A stretch of 60,296 nt of DNA from Pontibacter aydingkolensis (GTDB lineage Bacteria > Bacteroidota > Bacteroidia > Cytophagales > Hymenobacteraceae), in assembly GCF_019443125.1 (NCBI RefSeq), contig NZ_JAHYXK010000019.1:1-60296 (forward strand), written 5' to 3'. The translations under genes were made by a program, and so were the position numbers. The notes beneath the pieces were generated by a model. It did not search any database and was not told where the DNA came from. It worked only from the letters and a program-made list of their open reading frames with translations. Below, in pieces: positions 16,117 to 25,345 of this stretch (the stretch's first letter is position 1; every line of letters begins with the position of its first letter).

Positions 16117-17511
16117 ATGGATAAATACACCGACCTGATTCACCAAACTTTCGACTTCCCGACAGACGAATTCCAGGTAGAAAATAACGAGCTTTTGTTC
16201 AATGGCATTCCGCTGATGGACATTATCAAGCAATACGGCACTCCTTTAAAGTTAACATACTTACCTAAGATAAGTTCGCAGATACAGCGTGCCAAGCGCC
16301 TGTTTAACGAGGCCATCGAAAAGCTGGATTACAACGGCACCTATACGTACTGCTACTGCACCAAAGCGTCTCATTTTTCTTTTGTGCTGGAGGAGGCGCT
16401 TAAGAACGATATACACATCGAAACCTCGTCGGGTTACGACATGCAGATCGTGCGTTCGCTATACAAAAAAGGCAAGATCGATAAGAACACGTACATTATC
16501 TGCAACGGGTTTAAGCGCAAGCGCTACCGCGAGTGGATAACCGACCTGATAAACGAAGGCTTCGTGAACTGTATGCCTATACTCGACCACCTCGGCGAGA
16601 TAGAGCACTACAAAGAGCACGTTAAAAACAAGACTAAAGTGGGCATTCGCCTGGCCTCGGACGAGGAGCCTAAGTTCGAGTTTTATACTTCGCGACTGGG
16701 CGTGCGCTACAACGATGTGATAGACCTGTATGAGCAGCAGATTAAGCCCGACGACAGGTTTGAACTGAAGATGCTGCACTACTTTATCAACACAGGCATT
16801 AAGGATACTTCATACTATTGGTCGGAGCTTAGCCGTTTTGTACATAAGTATGCCGAGGTTAAGAAAGTATGTCCGGAGCTGGATACCATTGATATTGGCG
16901 GTGGTTTCCCGATCAAGACCTCGATACAGGCAGACTACGATTACCAGTATATGACGCAGGAGATCCTGCGCACCATTAAGCGTATCTGTAACGAAGAAGG
17001 GGTGCCGGAGCCAAATATTTTCACCGAGTTTGGTATTTTTACCGTAGGCGAAAGCGCGGCTAACATTTACTCTATACTAGACGAGAAACTACAGAATGAT
17101 AAGGAGTTATGGTATATGATTGATGGCTCGTTTATTACAAACCTGCCGGATGCATGGGCTCTTAACCAGCGCTGGCCGCTGCTTGCCATAAACCATTGGG
17201 ACAAGGAATACCGTAAGATACAGTTAGGCGGCATGACCTGCGACAGCCAGGACTATTATAATTCTGAGATGCACTCGTTCCAGGTTTTCCTGCCAAAAAC
17301 GCCAAAAGAAGATCCTTTGTACATCGGTTTCTTCCATACCGGGGCTTATCAGGAACAATTAAGTGGTTATGGCGGTATAAAGCATTGTTTGATACCATCG
17401 CCGCAGCACATACTCGTAGACCGTGACGAAGAGGGGAACCTGAAAACCTGGCAGTTTGCACCAGAACAGACTTACGAAAGTATGCTAAACATACTTGGCT
17501 ACGAAGTATAA
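16117..17511 (+). CDS. speA: Arginine decarboxylase (short Bacteroidota form, fold-type III PLP)
   Basis: 464 residues, alanine-racemase-fold PLP decarboxylase. The PLP lysine is probably Lys83 in YCYCTKASHFSF; HIETSSGYDMQIV follows; DTIDIGGGFPIK near 248 is the phosphate-binding glycine motif; FTEFGIFTVGESA and DGSFITNLPDAW are later substrate and cofactor segments. Enzymes of this length in Bacteroidota are annotated as biosynthetic arginine decarboxylase, making agmatine for polyamines, but diaminopimelate or ornithine specificity cannot be excluded. Divergent from the arginase-family gene. The final codons read GAA GTA TAA, overlapping the AAGTATAA motif. Confidence 0.8.
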   Translation: MDKYTDLIHQTFDFPTDEFQVENNELLFNGIPLMDIIKQYGTPLKLTYLPKISSQIQRAKRLFNEAIEKLDYNGTYTYCYCTKASHFSFVLEEALKNDIHIETSSGYDMQIVRSLYKKGKIDKNTYIICNGFKRKRYREWITDLINEGFVNCMPILDHLGEIEHYKEHVKNKTKVGIRLASDEEPKFEFYTSRLGVRYNDVIDLYEQQIKPDDRFELKMLHYFINTGIKDTSYYWSELSRFVHKYAEVKKVCPELDTIDIGGGFPIKTSIQADYDYQYMTQEILRTIKRICNEEGVPEPNIFTEFGIFTVGESAANIYSILDEKLQNDKELWYMIDGSFITNLPDAWALNQRWPLLAINHWDKEYRKIQLGGMTCDSQDYYNSEMHSFQVFLPKTPKEDPLYIGFFHTGAYQEQLSGYGGIKHCLIPSPQHILVDRDEEGNLKTWQFAPEQTYESMLNILGYEV

Positions 17512-17544
17512 ATCCATGAAGACGAACTTTTTAGCGAACAGCTT

Positions 17545-17573
17545 TTGCATTTAACTTAAAAAGTTTAATTTTG
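17545..17573 (+). promoter_or_regulatory. Promoter of small lipoprotein gene
   Basis: TTG at 17545-17547 and TAATTTTG at 17566-17573 with an 18-bp spacer fit the Bacteroidota consensus. The start codon is 27 bp further on. Confidence 0.65.
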
Positions 17574-17600
17574 ATTTCTAATCCCCAAAACGATTGTAAT

Positions 17601-17756
17601 ATGAAAAGAGTATTAGCAGTAGGTTCTCTATGTTTAGCGCTAGGCATGGCGTCTTGCAAAACGTATTGCCCGGCCTACAACTACGCAACAGTTGAAAAAG
17701 CCTCTAAGACCACAGTAACTGCTAAAGTTGCTACAGATACCCGAGCAAACGGCTAA
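17601..17756 (+). CDS. Small lipoprotein, 51 residues
   Basis: Starts at the ATG at 17601. Signal peptide MKRVLAVGSLCLALG with lipobox GMASC (Cys19), leaving a mature peptide of about 33 residues that contains one more cysteine (TYCPAY) and a Thr/Lys/Ala-rich tail. No family is recognised, though small CxxYCPxY-like lipoproteins are common in this phylum. It has its own promoter and its own terminator, which makes a real, separately expressed gene likely despite its size. Role unknown. Confidence 0.75.
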   Translation: MKRVLAVGSLCLALGMASCKTYCPAYNYATVEKASKTTVTAKVATDTRANG

Positions 17757-17781
17757 GTATAAGCTACTGCTTTAAAATATT

Positions 17782-17808
17782 AAAAACCGGCTTTAGGGCC
17801 GGTTTTTT
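17782..17808 (+). terminator. Terminator of the small lipoprotein gene
   Basis: AAAAACCGGC (17782-17791) pairs with GCCGGTTTTT (17798-17807) and runs into a T-tract. Confidence 0.85.
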
Positions 17809-17897
17809 GTTTTGGTGGGGGTTTTCAACGTTACTCGTGCAAAGTGTGGGTAATGCGTAGCCGTAGCTTGGGTTTATACAGTGTTGTAGTTAGTTTT

Positions 17898-18434
17898 TTA
17901 TTTCACATCATAACTTTCAACCACCATAAAGCCAAATGCCCCTTTCTTTATAGTCAAAGTTACAAAATCCGATTCTTTCACTTTCACGGTACTGCTGTAG
18001 TCAAAAACCAACTCTTTCTCTTTCCCGAAGTAATCAAATCTCACTAATGGCGTTCTTTTACTTTTGTTAGATGTTCCTGGCATCGAGGACTTTTCTTTTA
18101 TAGGAAAGGTAAATTGATTTGAGTCCCTGTCAGCCAAATAGAAGTTTCCTGCCATGAAGACATAGCAAGCTATAAATCCGAAAGAGAGGAGGCTCTGCAT
18201 AAATGGGTAAAAGAACCCTCTTACATTATAGACCTCTTTGTATTTTCTATGTAAAAGTGAATAAGTTATAACTCCAATACCAAGTACGATTGAAAGCGGA
18301 ATGGCAGAGTCAATAATAGTGCTTCTGTAAATATCAATTTGGAGAACCATTAAAATCATCCCTGTGAAAATGGTCGCGCCAAAGAACCATTTCCAATATA
18401 ACTTATCTTTCAGGTTTGATAGTTTCTTGTCCAT
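17898..18434 (-). CDS. Hypothetical membrane protein
   Basis: 178 residues, family not recognised. Three hydrophobic helices: about 15-32 (WKWFFGATIFTGMILMVLQ), 43-60 (AIPLSIVLGIGVITYSLL) and 75-95 (FYPFMQSLLSFGFIACYVFMAG). A soluble C-terminal domain of about 80 residues follows (VRFDYFGKEKELVFDY, LTIKKGAFGFMVVESYDV), probably extracytoplasmic. Codon use is AT-richer than in the neighbours. It sits beside a second AT-rich membrane protein (18545-18844) with the same orientation, forming a small pair that looks recently acquired. Confidence 0.7.
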   Translation of the reverse strand: MDKKLSNLKDKLYWKWFFGATIFTGMILMVLQIDIYRSTIIDSAIPLSIVLGIGVITYSLLHRKYKEVYNVRGFFYPFMQSLLSFGFIACYVFMAGNFYLADRDSNQFTFPIKEKSSMPGTSNKSKRTPLVRFDYFGKEKELVFDYSSTVKVKESDFVTLTIKKGAFGFMVVESYDVK

Positions 18435-18544
18435 TTTTCCTATTTAAAATTAACGACAACGTCTTTGCTATAAGGCGGCATAGCTCATTTATAAGCTTTA
18501 TTGGGTGAAGTTATATTAATATCTCTTTAGTTAGTAATTCTCTT

Positions 18545-18844
18545 TCATCGCCACTTACCAAGCATGAATCTTCTAACTATCAAGTAGACGGATAATCCTA
18601 TCAGCAGCAATACTATGAAGCTAAACATGAATAAACGCTGAGTTTCATCGAATACTCCGAAAAAAATCGAAAGCAGGGCTCCAAAGAAACCAATCAGAAT
18701 AACTATATCTTTTAGTTTATAATTCTTTAGAGCTATCATAAAATACAGTTTCGCATAAATATAGAATGGCATCCAAAAAAAGCAGATTACTGAGAACATA
18801 AAAAACATCTCAGAGTCTAAAATATATATTAAATACTGTCCCAT
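18545..18844 (-). CDS. Hypothetical small membrane protein
   Basis: 99 residues, almost wholly hydrophobic, with three likely helices: about 10-33 (MFFMFSVICFFWMPFYIYAKL), 45-65 (DIVILIGFFGALLSIFFGVF) and 69-89 (RLFMFSFIVLLLIGLSVYLIV), and a short basic C-terminus. No family is recognised. AT-rich, in line with the gene at 17898-18434, from which it is separated by 110 bp without an obvious promoter. Real coding is supported by a clean ATG start and a normal membrane topology. Confidence 0.6.
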   Translation of the reverse strand: MGQYLIYILDSEMFFMFSVICFFWMPFYIYAKLYFMIALKNYKLKDIVILIGFFGALLSIFFGVFDETQRLFMFSFIVLLLIGLSVYLIVRRFMLGKWR

Positions 18845-19194
18845 TCTTAATTATTACTTTTTTCCTAAAATTACACATAACTACCTGCTAGCAAGAATAC
18901 TTACTCCTACAATCTGCACTATATGTAAAGTATAAAGCTTACTTCATATTACCAAGTATAGCGACAAAATACTAACTCAACAATCCAATCTTTTCTTTCA
19001 AGAAACACCAACTTATATCTTTTAGCCAATCCCAAGTATAAAATCTGATCTACAAAAAAACACAAGTATAGGCAAGCCGCTTCACTTCCAAAGAAGGATG
19101 CTTTTTATAACAAAAATCCATTCATTCATTAAACACTATATTAAAACTTAATTACATTTACCTATACAAATCAACTAAACTAACCTTAAATTTT
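18845..19194. other. 350-bp AT-rich intergenic region with clustered AAGTATA
   Basis: No gene is seen. Four AAGTATA copies in the same direction lie at 18928-18934, 18954-18960, 19034-19040 and 19064-19070. No complete TTG/TAnnTTTG promoter for the following gene could be placed. Confidence 0.55.
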
Positions 19195-22100
19195 ATGTTC
19201 AAAAAATTACCCCATCTTCTCCTGGCTGCCATGCTGGGTATGGCAGGGGCGCAAGCGCAGGAGTTGCCCACGGCTGTGTTCAAGCAGATGAAGGCCCGCA
19301 GCATCGGTCCTGCCGTAATGAGCGGCCGTATAACCGCAATAGATGCCGTCGTTAGCAACCCCGATATCATGTATGTGGGCGCCGCTTCCGGAGGCGTCTG
19401 GAAAAGCGAGAACGGCGGCGTTTCCTGGGACCCGATCTTCGACAGCCAGCCTAATATCAATATCGGTTCTATTGCCATACAGCAGAGCAACCCAAGCGTG
19501 CTTTGGGTAGGTACTGGCGAGGGAAACCCGCGTAACTCTGTAAATATGGGCAACGGCATTTACAAAAGTATAGATGGCGGCCGCACCTGGAAGCACATGG
19601 GCCTCGATAAGACTTTTAACATCCACCGTATTCTTATCGACCCGACCAATCCGGACGTAGTATATGCCGGTGCAATTGGTATGCCTTTTGGCGAACATAA
19701 GGAAAGGGGCGTGTACAAAACAACCGATGGCGGTAAAACCTGGGATCAGGTACTTTATACCAATGAGAAATCGGGTGTGGCCGATATGGTGATGGACCCT
19801 AGCAACCCTAACAAACTGGTGGTAGCCATGTGGCAGCACCGCCGCACAGCCTGGGACTTTACCTCGGGCGGAGCTGGCTCCGGTTTGTACATTACCTACG
19901 ATGGCGGCAAAACCTGGAAGAAGAAAACCGAAGTTGACGGATTGCCCAAAGGAGATTTCGGACGCATCGGTATCGCTATGAGTCGTAGCATGCCTAGCCG
20001 TATTTATGCTCTGGTAGAAGCCAGCAAAAACGGCCTGTACCGCTCCGATGATGGTGGAGAGAAATGGACCAAGGTAACAGATGATGCTTCTATCGTGACA
20101 AACCGTCCGTTCTACTTCAACGAGATCTTTGTAGACCCGAAGAACGAGAACCGCGTGTATATGATCTACCAGCCGATTGCCGTGAGCGAAGACGCAGGTA
20201 AATCATTCAAGGTAATTGCAGATCTGTCAAAGGTGCACGCCGACCACCATGCCTTCTGGATACACCCGGAGAACCCGAACCTGATCATAGACGGTAACGA
20301 CGGAGGAGTGGCCATCAGCCGTGACCGTGGCAAAACCTGGGACTTTCCCGAAACGATTCCGATCGGACAGTTCTACCACATCAATGTAGATAACGAGGTG
20401 CCTTACAATATCTACGGTGGTCTGCAGGACAACGGCTCCTGGACTGGTCCGGCTTATACTTTCACACAAGGTGGTATCCGCAATTATGCCTGGCAGGTTG
20501 TACTTTATGGCGATGGTTTTGATGTGATGCCCGACCCGGAAGATGCCCGCTATGGCTATGCGATGTCGCAGGGCGGTAACCTTGCTCGCTACGATAAAGA
20601 AACCGGACGTACGCAGTTCCTGAAGCCAACCATAGCCGACTATAAAACCAAGCTTCGCTTTAACTGGAATGCGGCCATTGCCCAGGATCCGTTTAACAAG
20701 AGCACAATCTACTACGGCAGCCAGTTCGTGCACAAGTCCAACGACAAGGGTATGAGTTGGGAAACCATCTCTCCGGACCTTACACTAAATAATCCGGAGC
20801 AGCAAAAGCAGAATGAAAGTGGTGGATTAACACTGGATGTAACCAGCGCCGAAAACCACAATACCATCCTAACCATTGCCCCAAGTGCATTACAGCAGGG
20901 TGTTCTTTGGGCAGGCACCGATGACGGCAATGTGCAGGTAACCCGCGACGGCGGCAAAACGTGGGCCAATGTAAGCAGCCGTATACCTGGCCTGCCAAAA
21001 GAGGCCTGGATTGCACAGATCACGGCTTCCCGCCACAATGCCGGAGAAGCATTTGTGGTAGCCAACCATTACCGTGCTGGTTCTGATCTTGCCCCATACA
21101 TTTACCGTACCACCGACTATGGCAAGACCTGGGTTCGCCTGGTAGATGATAAAAAGGTGAAAGGCTATGCCCTCAGCTTTCTGCAGGACCCTACAGAGCC
21201 GAACCTGATGTTTGCCGGCACAGAGCACGGCCTTTGGGTAAGTATAAACGCTGGCAAAACCTGGAAGCAATGGGACCAGGGTATACCTGCTGCACCAGTA
21301 ATGGACCTTGCTATGCAGGAGCGCGAGGCCGATCTGGTAATTGGTACCTTTGGCCGTTCTATTTATGTACTGGATAACGTTCGCCCGCTTCGCAAGCTGG
21401 CCGCAACAGGCGGTAAGGTGCTGGAGCAGCCACTGGTTGCCTTTGAGGCTTCGGATGCATACTTAGTTAACTACCGCAATCCGGTTGGCTATATGAATGA
21501 TACAGACAACCTGTACCAGGCCGACAACCGTCGGGCCGGAGCCAACCTGACGTACTATATACAGCCGAAGCAGAAACCTGCTGATTTAGCTGCCAAGCCA
21601 TCTTCAAAGCCTGCTAAAAAGCAAGAGAAGAAGGCAACAGTCAACAAAGAGACAGGCGATAAAATGGCCACATCTTTACCGGCTAAGTCAGCAGTAGAGG
21701 CTAAGAAAACAGCCAAAACTGATACACTGTATGTGCGTGTTTACAACGAAGCGAACCAGCACATCCGTACGCTGCAGCAGGTACCGGATAGTACTCTCGG
21801 CGTGCAGCGCATGACCTGGAACCTGACCGAGAAGGGACTGCGCCAGCCGGGCAGCAACAAGCCGAAGAAAACGGATGCAGAGCCATCCGGAAGCCAGGTA
21901 CTGCCGGGCCGTTATAAGCTGGTGTTCCAGTATGCAGGTGCTAAAGACTCCACCTTCATCAACGTGAACGCAGATCCGCGCATACCTTTCAACAAAGAAG
22001 TACTGATAGCCCGCCGTGCCCTTCAGGACAGACTAAACCAGAATATCAGTCAACTGACTGAAGCAACTGACCGGCTTCAGGAAGCAAATGCTGCAACGGA

Positions 22101-22488
22101 ATTATTGATGGCTCAGCTGAAGGATAAAAACGGAAAAGAATTCGCAGATCTGCGTAAAGCCACCAAAGCGGTGCAGGATTCTCTCAAAACGGTTAGAGAG
22201 GAAATCTTAGGCAAGAGACTGGAGAAGCAGGGCTACGGCCGACCATACCAACTGACAGTGGTATCGAAGCTGCGCGAAGCCAGCTCCTATGTAAACGGAC
22301 GCATGGATGCTCCAACACAAACAGAAGACCAGCTGGTAGCACAGGCAGATGTAATGACGCGGGAGGCATTGGCAAAAGTAAACCAGTTCTTTACTACACA
22401 ATGGGCAGAGTACCGCCGAAAAGTAGAGGCTACTCCAATTATGGTAGTTAAAGCTTATTCAGAGATAAACCCGACGAGCAGTAACTAG
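19195..22488 (+). CDS. Secreted VPS10/sortilin-like beta-propeller protein with Asp-box repeats
   Basis: 1097 residues. Signal peptide to about residue 22 (GMAGAQAQ). At least nine Asp-box motifs of type SxDxGxTW follow: SIDGGRTWKHM, TTDGGKTWDQV, TYDGGKTWKKK, SDDGGEKWTKV, SRDRGKTWDF, SNDKGMSWETI, TRDGGKTWANV, TTDYGKTWVRL and SINAGKTWKQW. These give a large or double beta-propeller over the first 720 residues. A Lys/Ala-rich linker (about 795-840) and a C-terminal mixed domain with long helices follow. Such proteins are annotated as glycosyl hydrolase or sortilin-like; a catalytic function is not established. No sorting domain is seen. Confidence 0.85.
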   Translation: MFKKLPHLLLAAMLGMAGAQAQELPTAVFKQMKARSIGPAVMSGRITAIDAVVSNPDIMYVGAASGGVWKSENGGVSWDPIFDSQPNINIGSIAIQQSNPSVLWVGTGEGNPRNSVNMGNGIYKSIDGGRTWKHMGLDKTFNIHRILIDPTNPDVVYAGAIGMPFGEHKERGVYKTTDGGKTWDQVLYTNEKSGVADMVMDPSNPNKLVVAMWQHRRTAWDFTSGGAGSGLYITYDGGKTWKKKTEVDGLPKGDFGRIGIAMSRSMPSRIYALVEASKNGLYRSDDGGEKWTKVTDDASIVTNRPFYFNEIFVDPKNENRVYMIYQPIAVSEDAGKSFKVIADLSKVHADHHAFWIHPENPNLIIDGNDGGVAISRDRGKTWDFPETIPIGQFYHINVDNEVPYNIYGGLQDNGSWTGPAYTFTQGGIRNYAWQVVLYGDGFDVMPDPEDARYGYAMSQGGNLARYDKETGRTQFLKPTIADYKTKLRFNWNAAIAQDPFNKSTIYYGSQFVHKSNDKGMSWETISPDLTLNNPEQQKQNESGGLTLDVTSAENHNTILTIAPSALQQGVLWAGTDDGNVQVTRDGGKTWANVSSRIPGLPKEAWIAQITASRHNAGEAFVVANHYRAGSDLAPYIYRTTDYGKTWVRLVDDKKVKGYALSFLQDPTEPNLMFAGTEHGLWVSINAGKTWKQWDQGIPAAPVMDLAMQEREADLVIGTFGRSIYVLDNVRPLRKLAATGGKVLEQPLVAFEASDAYLVNYRNPVGYMNDTDNLYQADNRRAGANLTYYIQPKQKPADLAAKPSSKPAKKQEKKATVNKETGDKMATSLPAKSAVEAKKTAKTDTLYVRVYNEANQHIRTLQQVPDSTLGVQRMTWNLTEKGLRQPGSNKPKKTDAEPSGSQVLPGRYKLVFQYAGAKDSTFINVNADPRIPFNKEVLIARRALQDRLNQNISQLTEATDRLQEANAATELLMAQLKDKNGKEFADLRKATKAVQDSLKTVREEILGKRLEKQGYGRPYQLTVVSKLREASSYVNGRMDAPTQTEDQLVAQADVMTREALAKVNQFFTTQWAEYRRKVEATPIMVVKAYSEINPTSSN

Positions 22489-22508
22489 GATAAAGTTTAT
22501 AAATAAAT

Positions 22509-22546
22509 AACAGGGCGCCGTGCAAGTATTTGCACGGCGCCCTGTT
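22509..22546. terminator. Hairpin terminator between convergent genes
   Basis: 17-bp perfect arms (22509-22525 and 22530-22546, core CAGGGCGCCGTGCAA) with loop GTAT. T-tract is weak (GCTTTTAGG). The loop and flanks again spell AAGTAT. Confidence 0.75.
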
Positions 22547-22563
22547 GCTTTTAGGGATATGTC

Positions 22564-23085
22564 TTAATTTGCCCCTTCAAGTATAACCTGCGCCGCCTCC
22601 CACAAATCATTTACTTGTAAAGTATAGGTGCCTGCGTCATACTTATCCCCCACCAGAATAGACTTTACGCCTACTTTATCGGCAGCCTCAATGTCACGTA
22701 ACGAGTCGCCAACCATCCAACTTTGGGAAGGGTCTATGCTATACTTTGCCATGGCGCGTTCCAGCATCAGGCTGTCGGGTTTGCGTGATAGCGATTCAGA
22801 ATATTTCGGATGCCCAGGCGCATAGTAAATAGCATCTATCAAAGAGTTACAGCTATCCTGCAGCTTGTTATGGCAGGCCATTACATCCGCTTTTTGGTAC
22901 ATTTTTTTAGCGATACCGCCCTGGTTTGTAACCACAATAAGCAAGTACCCGTTCTGCTTGAGCAGGCGCAGCGCTTCGGGCACGCCTGGCAGCACTTCAA
23001 ATTCATCCAATTTATAAGTATACTCTCCGCGCTCCCTGTTTAGTACTCCGTCGCGGTCCAGGAAAACGCATTTTTGCTGCTGCAT
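22564..23085 (-). CDS. HAD-IIIA family phosphatase (GmhB-like)
   Basis: 173 residues from the ATG at 23085. HAD motif I is CVFLDRDGVLNRERG, motif II the VVTNQGGIAKK segment, motif III the lysine of SRKPDSLML, and motif IV WMVGDSLRDIEAADKVG. This is the histidinol-phosphate/heptose-bisphosphate phosphatase subgroup. The cysteine zinc loop usual in GmhB is missing (APGHPKYSESLS has no cysteine), so the substrate is uncertain. An upstream in-frame start at 23139 adds 18 basic residues without family support and was not used. Confidence 0.85.
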   Translation of the reverse strand: MQQQKCVFLDRDGVLNRERGEYTYKLDEFEVLPGVPEALRLLKQNGYLLIVVTNQGGIAKKMYQKADVMACHNKLQDSCNSLIDAIYYAPGHPKYSESLSRKPDSLMLERAMAKYSIDPSQSWMVGDSLRDIEAADKVGVKSILVGDKYDAGTYTLQVNDLWEAAQVILEGAN

Positions 23086-23240
23086 GCCTCTATTTTGTTT
23101 TGATATGCTAAAATTAGAATTTCTTCGTTTCAAATACATTAAAATTTAATTGAATATAGGCAACAGACTCCCTAAAAAACCTGTCTATTATAGTACAAAC
23201 CTAGGCCAGGAGGGATTGATGATTATTGAGAGAATTTTGT

Positions 23241-24587
23241 ATGAGAGTTGCTATTATTGGAGCAGGCATTTCGGGGTTGGCACTGGCTTATTACCTTCAG
23301 AAACTGGGCGTAGCCTACGACCTGTTTGAGGCAAGCTCGCAGGTGGGCGGCGCTATGCGTACCGTTAAAACCAGCGGATACATTTTGGAACTTGGTCCTA
23401 ACTCGCTGCAAACCTCCCCCGAGCTTAAAGAACTTATCCGAGAGCTTAAACTGGACCATGAAGTGCTGCCAGCCGCGCCGCTTGAGCACCAGCGTTACGT
23501 GCTGCGCGACGGAGATTATCACCAGTTGCCTACTTCTCCGTTCTCACTCCTGTCTAACAACTTCTTCTCCTGGAAGACAAAATACCGCATACTACAGGAA
23601 AAAAACATACCACCCGCCGATATAGACTACGAGACCGTTTCGCAGTTTTTTGAGCGCCGCTTTGGAAAAGATGTGGTTGCGTATGGCGTAAACCCTGTAA
23701 TAAACGGCATGTATGCCGGCGACCCTAACCAACTGTTGGTGCACAAGGCAATGCCGCATCTAAAGGCCATGGAAAAAAAGTTCGGGTCTGTATTACGTGG
23801 CCTGGTACACCACCGGGATTCATACTCGAGGCAGGAGGTCTTTAGTTTTGTGGAAGGTATGAGTACCATGCCAAACGCCATTGCCGGCAAACTGGTATCG
23901 CTGCACACCGAACACCGCGTAGAGATGATTACCCGTGCCGGTGGCAAGTATGTTATATCCTGTGGTTACTCCGGCGATTACGACACTGAAGAGTATGACA
24001 TACTGGTGCTGGCCCTGCCCGCTTACCAGGCCGCTGAGTTACTGCACTTTACTTTTCCAGGCATGGCCGCTGCGCTGCAAAACATCAATTATCCGCCTAT
24101 GGCTATGGTGTACTCGGTGTATAACCGCCACGATGTGGGGCACCACCTCAAAGGCTTTGGCGCATTGCACCCTAAAGTAGAAGATACTTTTGCAGCCGGA
24201 TCTATCTGGACGAGCTCTGTGTTTGATGGCCGCTGCCGTCCGCATGAGGTTATGTTTACTACTTTTGTGGGCGGTAGTCAATACGCGCCCAACGCTTTGG
24301 TAGAACGCTCGCAGCAGATGCGGCGTGTGCACGAGGAGCTGCGCAGGCTGTATAACATCAACACCGACAAGCCTATTTTCCAGTACGCCCACTTATGGGA
24401 GCATTCTATTCCGCAATACGACCTTTACATTGAGGATGCACACGATATCGCCAAAACACTGGAACAGGATGGGCTGTTTATAGCAGCAAACTGGCAGGCA
24501 GGTGTTTCGGTACCAGGCTGCATAAAACACGCCAAAGAACTGGCGCATAAAATTAATTTAAAAAGGCCCTTATTCGTGAATAGCTGA
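23241..24587 (+). CDS. hemG: Protoporphyrinogen oxidase (oxygen-dependent, HemY type)
   Basis: 448 residues from ATG 23241. RVAIIGAGISGLALAYYL is the N-terminal FAD-binding GxGxxG, FEASSQVGGAMRTVKTSGY the GG motif, and LELGPNSLQTS the segment that marks HemY-type protoporphyrinogen oxidases. PVINGMYAGDPNQLLV and the C-terminal LFIAANWQAGVSVPGCIKHA also fit. It makes protoporphyrin IX for haem at the membrane surface. In-frame TTG at 23226 was rejected as start. The glycosyltransferase gene follows after 17 bp and is likely co-transcribed. Confidence 0.92.
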   Translation: MRVAIIGAGISGLALAYYLQKLGVAYDLFEASSQVGGAMRTVKTSGYILELGPNSLQTSPELKELIRELKLDHEVLPAAPLEHQRYVLRDGDYHQLPTSPFSLLSNNFFSWKTKYRILQEKNIPPADIDYETVSQFFERRFGKDVVAYGVNPVINGMYAGDPNQLLVHKAMPHLKAMEKKFGSVLRGLVHHRDSYSRQEVFSFVEGMSTMPNAIAGKLVSLHTEHRVEMITRAGGKYVISCGYSGDYDTEEYDILVLALPAYQAAELLHFTFPGMAAALQNINYPPMAMVYSVYNRHDVGHHLKGFGALHPKVEDTFAAGSIWTSSVFDGRCRPHEVMFTTFVGGSQYAPNALVERSQQMRRVHEELRRLYNINTDKPIFQYAHLWEHSIPQYDLYIEDAHDIAKTLEQDGLFIAANWQAGVSVPGCIKHAKELAHKINLKRPLFVNS

Positions 24588-24604
24588 TTGCCTATATTTG
24601 TGGA

Positions 24605-25345
24605 ATGAAAGACGCGCTGGTCATCATCCCAACCTACAACGAGCGGGAAAACATAGAGGCAATGGTTAGGAAGGTAATGTCCCTGAGCCATTCGTTTGAT
24701 CTTCTGATCATAGACGATGGCTCTCCTGACGGTACTGCTGACATTGTGCGCGACTTACAACTCGAATACCCCGGCAGGCTGCACCTTGAAACCCGCAAAG
24801 GCAAACTTGGCCTTGGCACCGCTTATATACACGGTTTTAAGTATGCGCTGCGCCACAAGTATGAGTACATATTCGAGATGGACTGTGATTTCTCGCACAA
24901 CCCCGCCGACCTTATCCGTTTGTACAATGCCTGCGCTGTAGAAGGCTACGATATGGCCATAGGCAGCCGCTATGTGCAAGGCGTAAACGTGGTAAACTGG
25001 CCCATGAGTCGGGTTCTGATGTCATACTTTGCGAGCTCTTACGTAAGGCTTATTACCGGAATGCCCATACACGATACCACTGCCGGCTTTAAATGTTACC
25101 GCAGTAAAGTGCTTAAAACCATTCAACTCAACAAGATCCGGTTCGTGGGTTATGCCTTCCAGATTGAAATGAAGTTTCTGGCTTACAAGTATGGCTTTAA
25201 GATAAAAGAGGTGCCTATTATTTTTACAGACAGGACCAAAGGCGAGTCTAAAATGTCGAGTGGCATATTTAAGGAAGCCGTACTGGGAGTGCTTAAAATG
25301 AAGGTAAGCAGCATATTCCGACACTTCGACAGATACGAAGTATAA
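24605..25345 (+). CDS. Polyprenol monophosphomannose synthase-like glycosyltransferase (GT2)
   Basis: 246 residues, GT2/DPM1 type without a C-terminal membrane domain. IIPTYNERENIEAMV and LLIIDDGSPDGTADI are the nucleotide-binding parts, FEMDCDFSHNPAD the DxD-like metal site, AIGSRYVQGV and GMPIHDTTAGFKCYRS the family's later motifs, and FVGYAFQIEMKFLAYKYGFKI the acceptor region. It transfers a sugar, probably mannose, to polyprenyl phosphate at the cytoplasmic face. Last codons read GAA GTA TAA. Likely same transcript as hemG. Confidence 0.88.
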   Translation: MKDALVIIPTYNERENIEAMVRKVMSLSHSFDLLIIDDGSPDGTADIVRDLQLEYPGRLHLETRKGKLGLGTAYIHGFKYALRHKYEYIFEMDCDFSHNPADLIRLYNACAVEGYDMAIGSRYVQGVNVVNWPMSRVLMSYFASSYVRLITGMPIHDTTAGFKCYRSKVLKTIQLNKIRFVGYAFQIEMKFLAYKYGFKIKEVPIIFTDRTKGESKMSSGIFKEAVLGVLKMKVSSIFRHFDRYEV

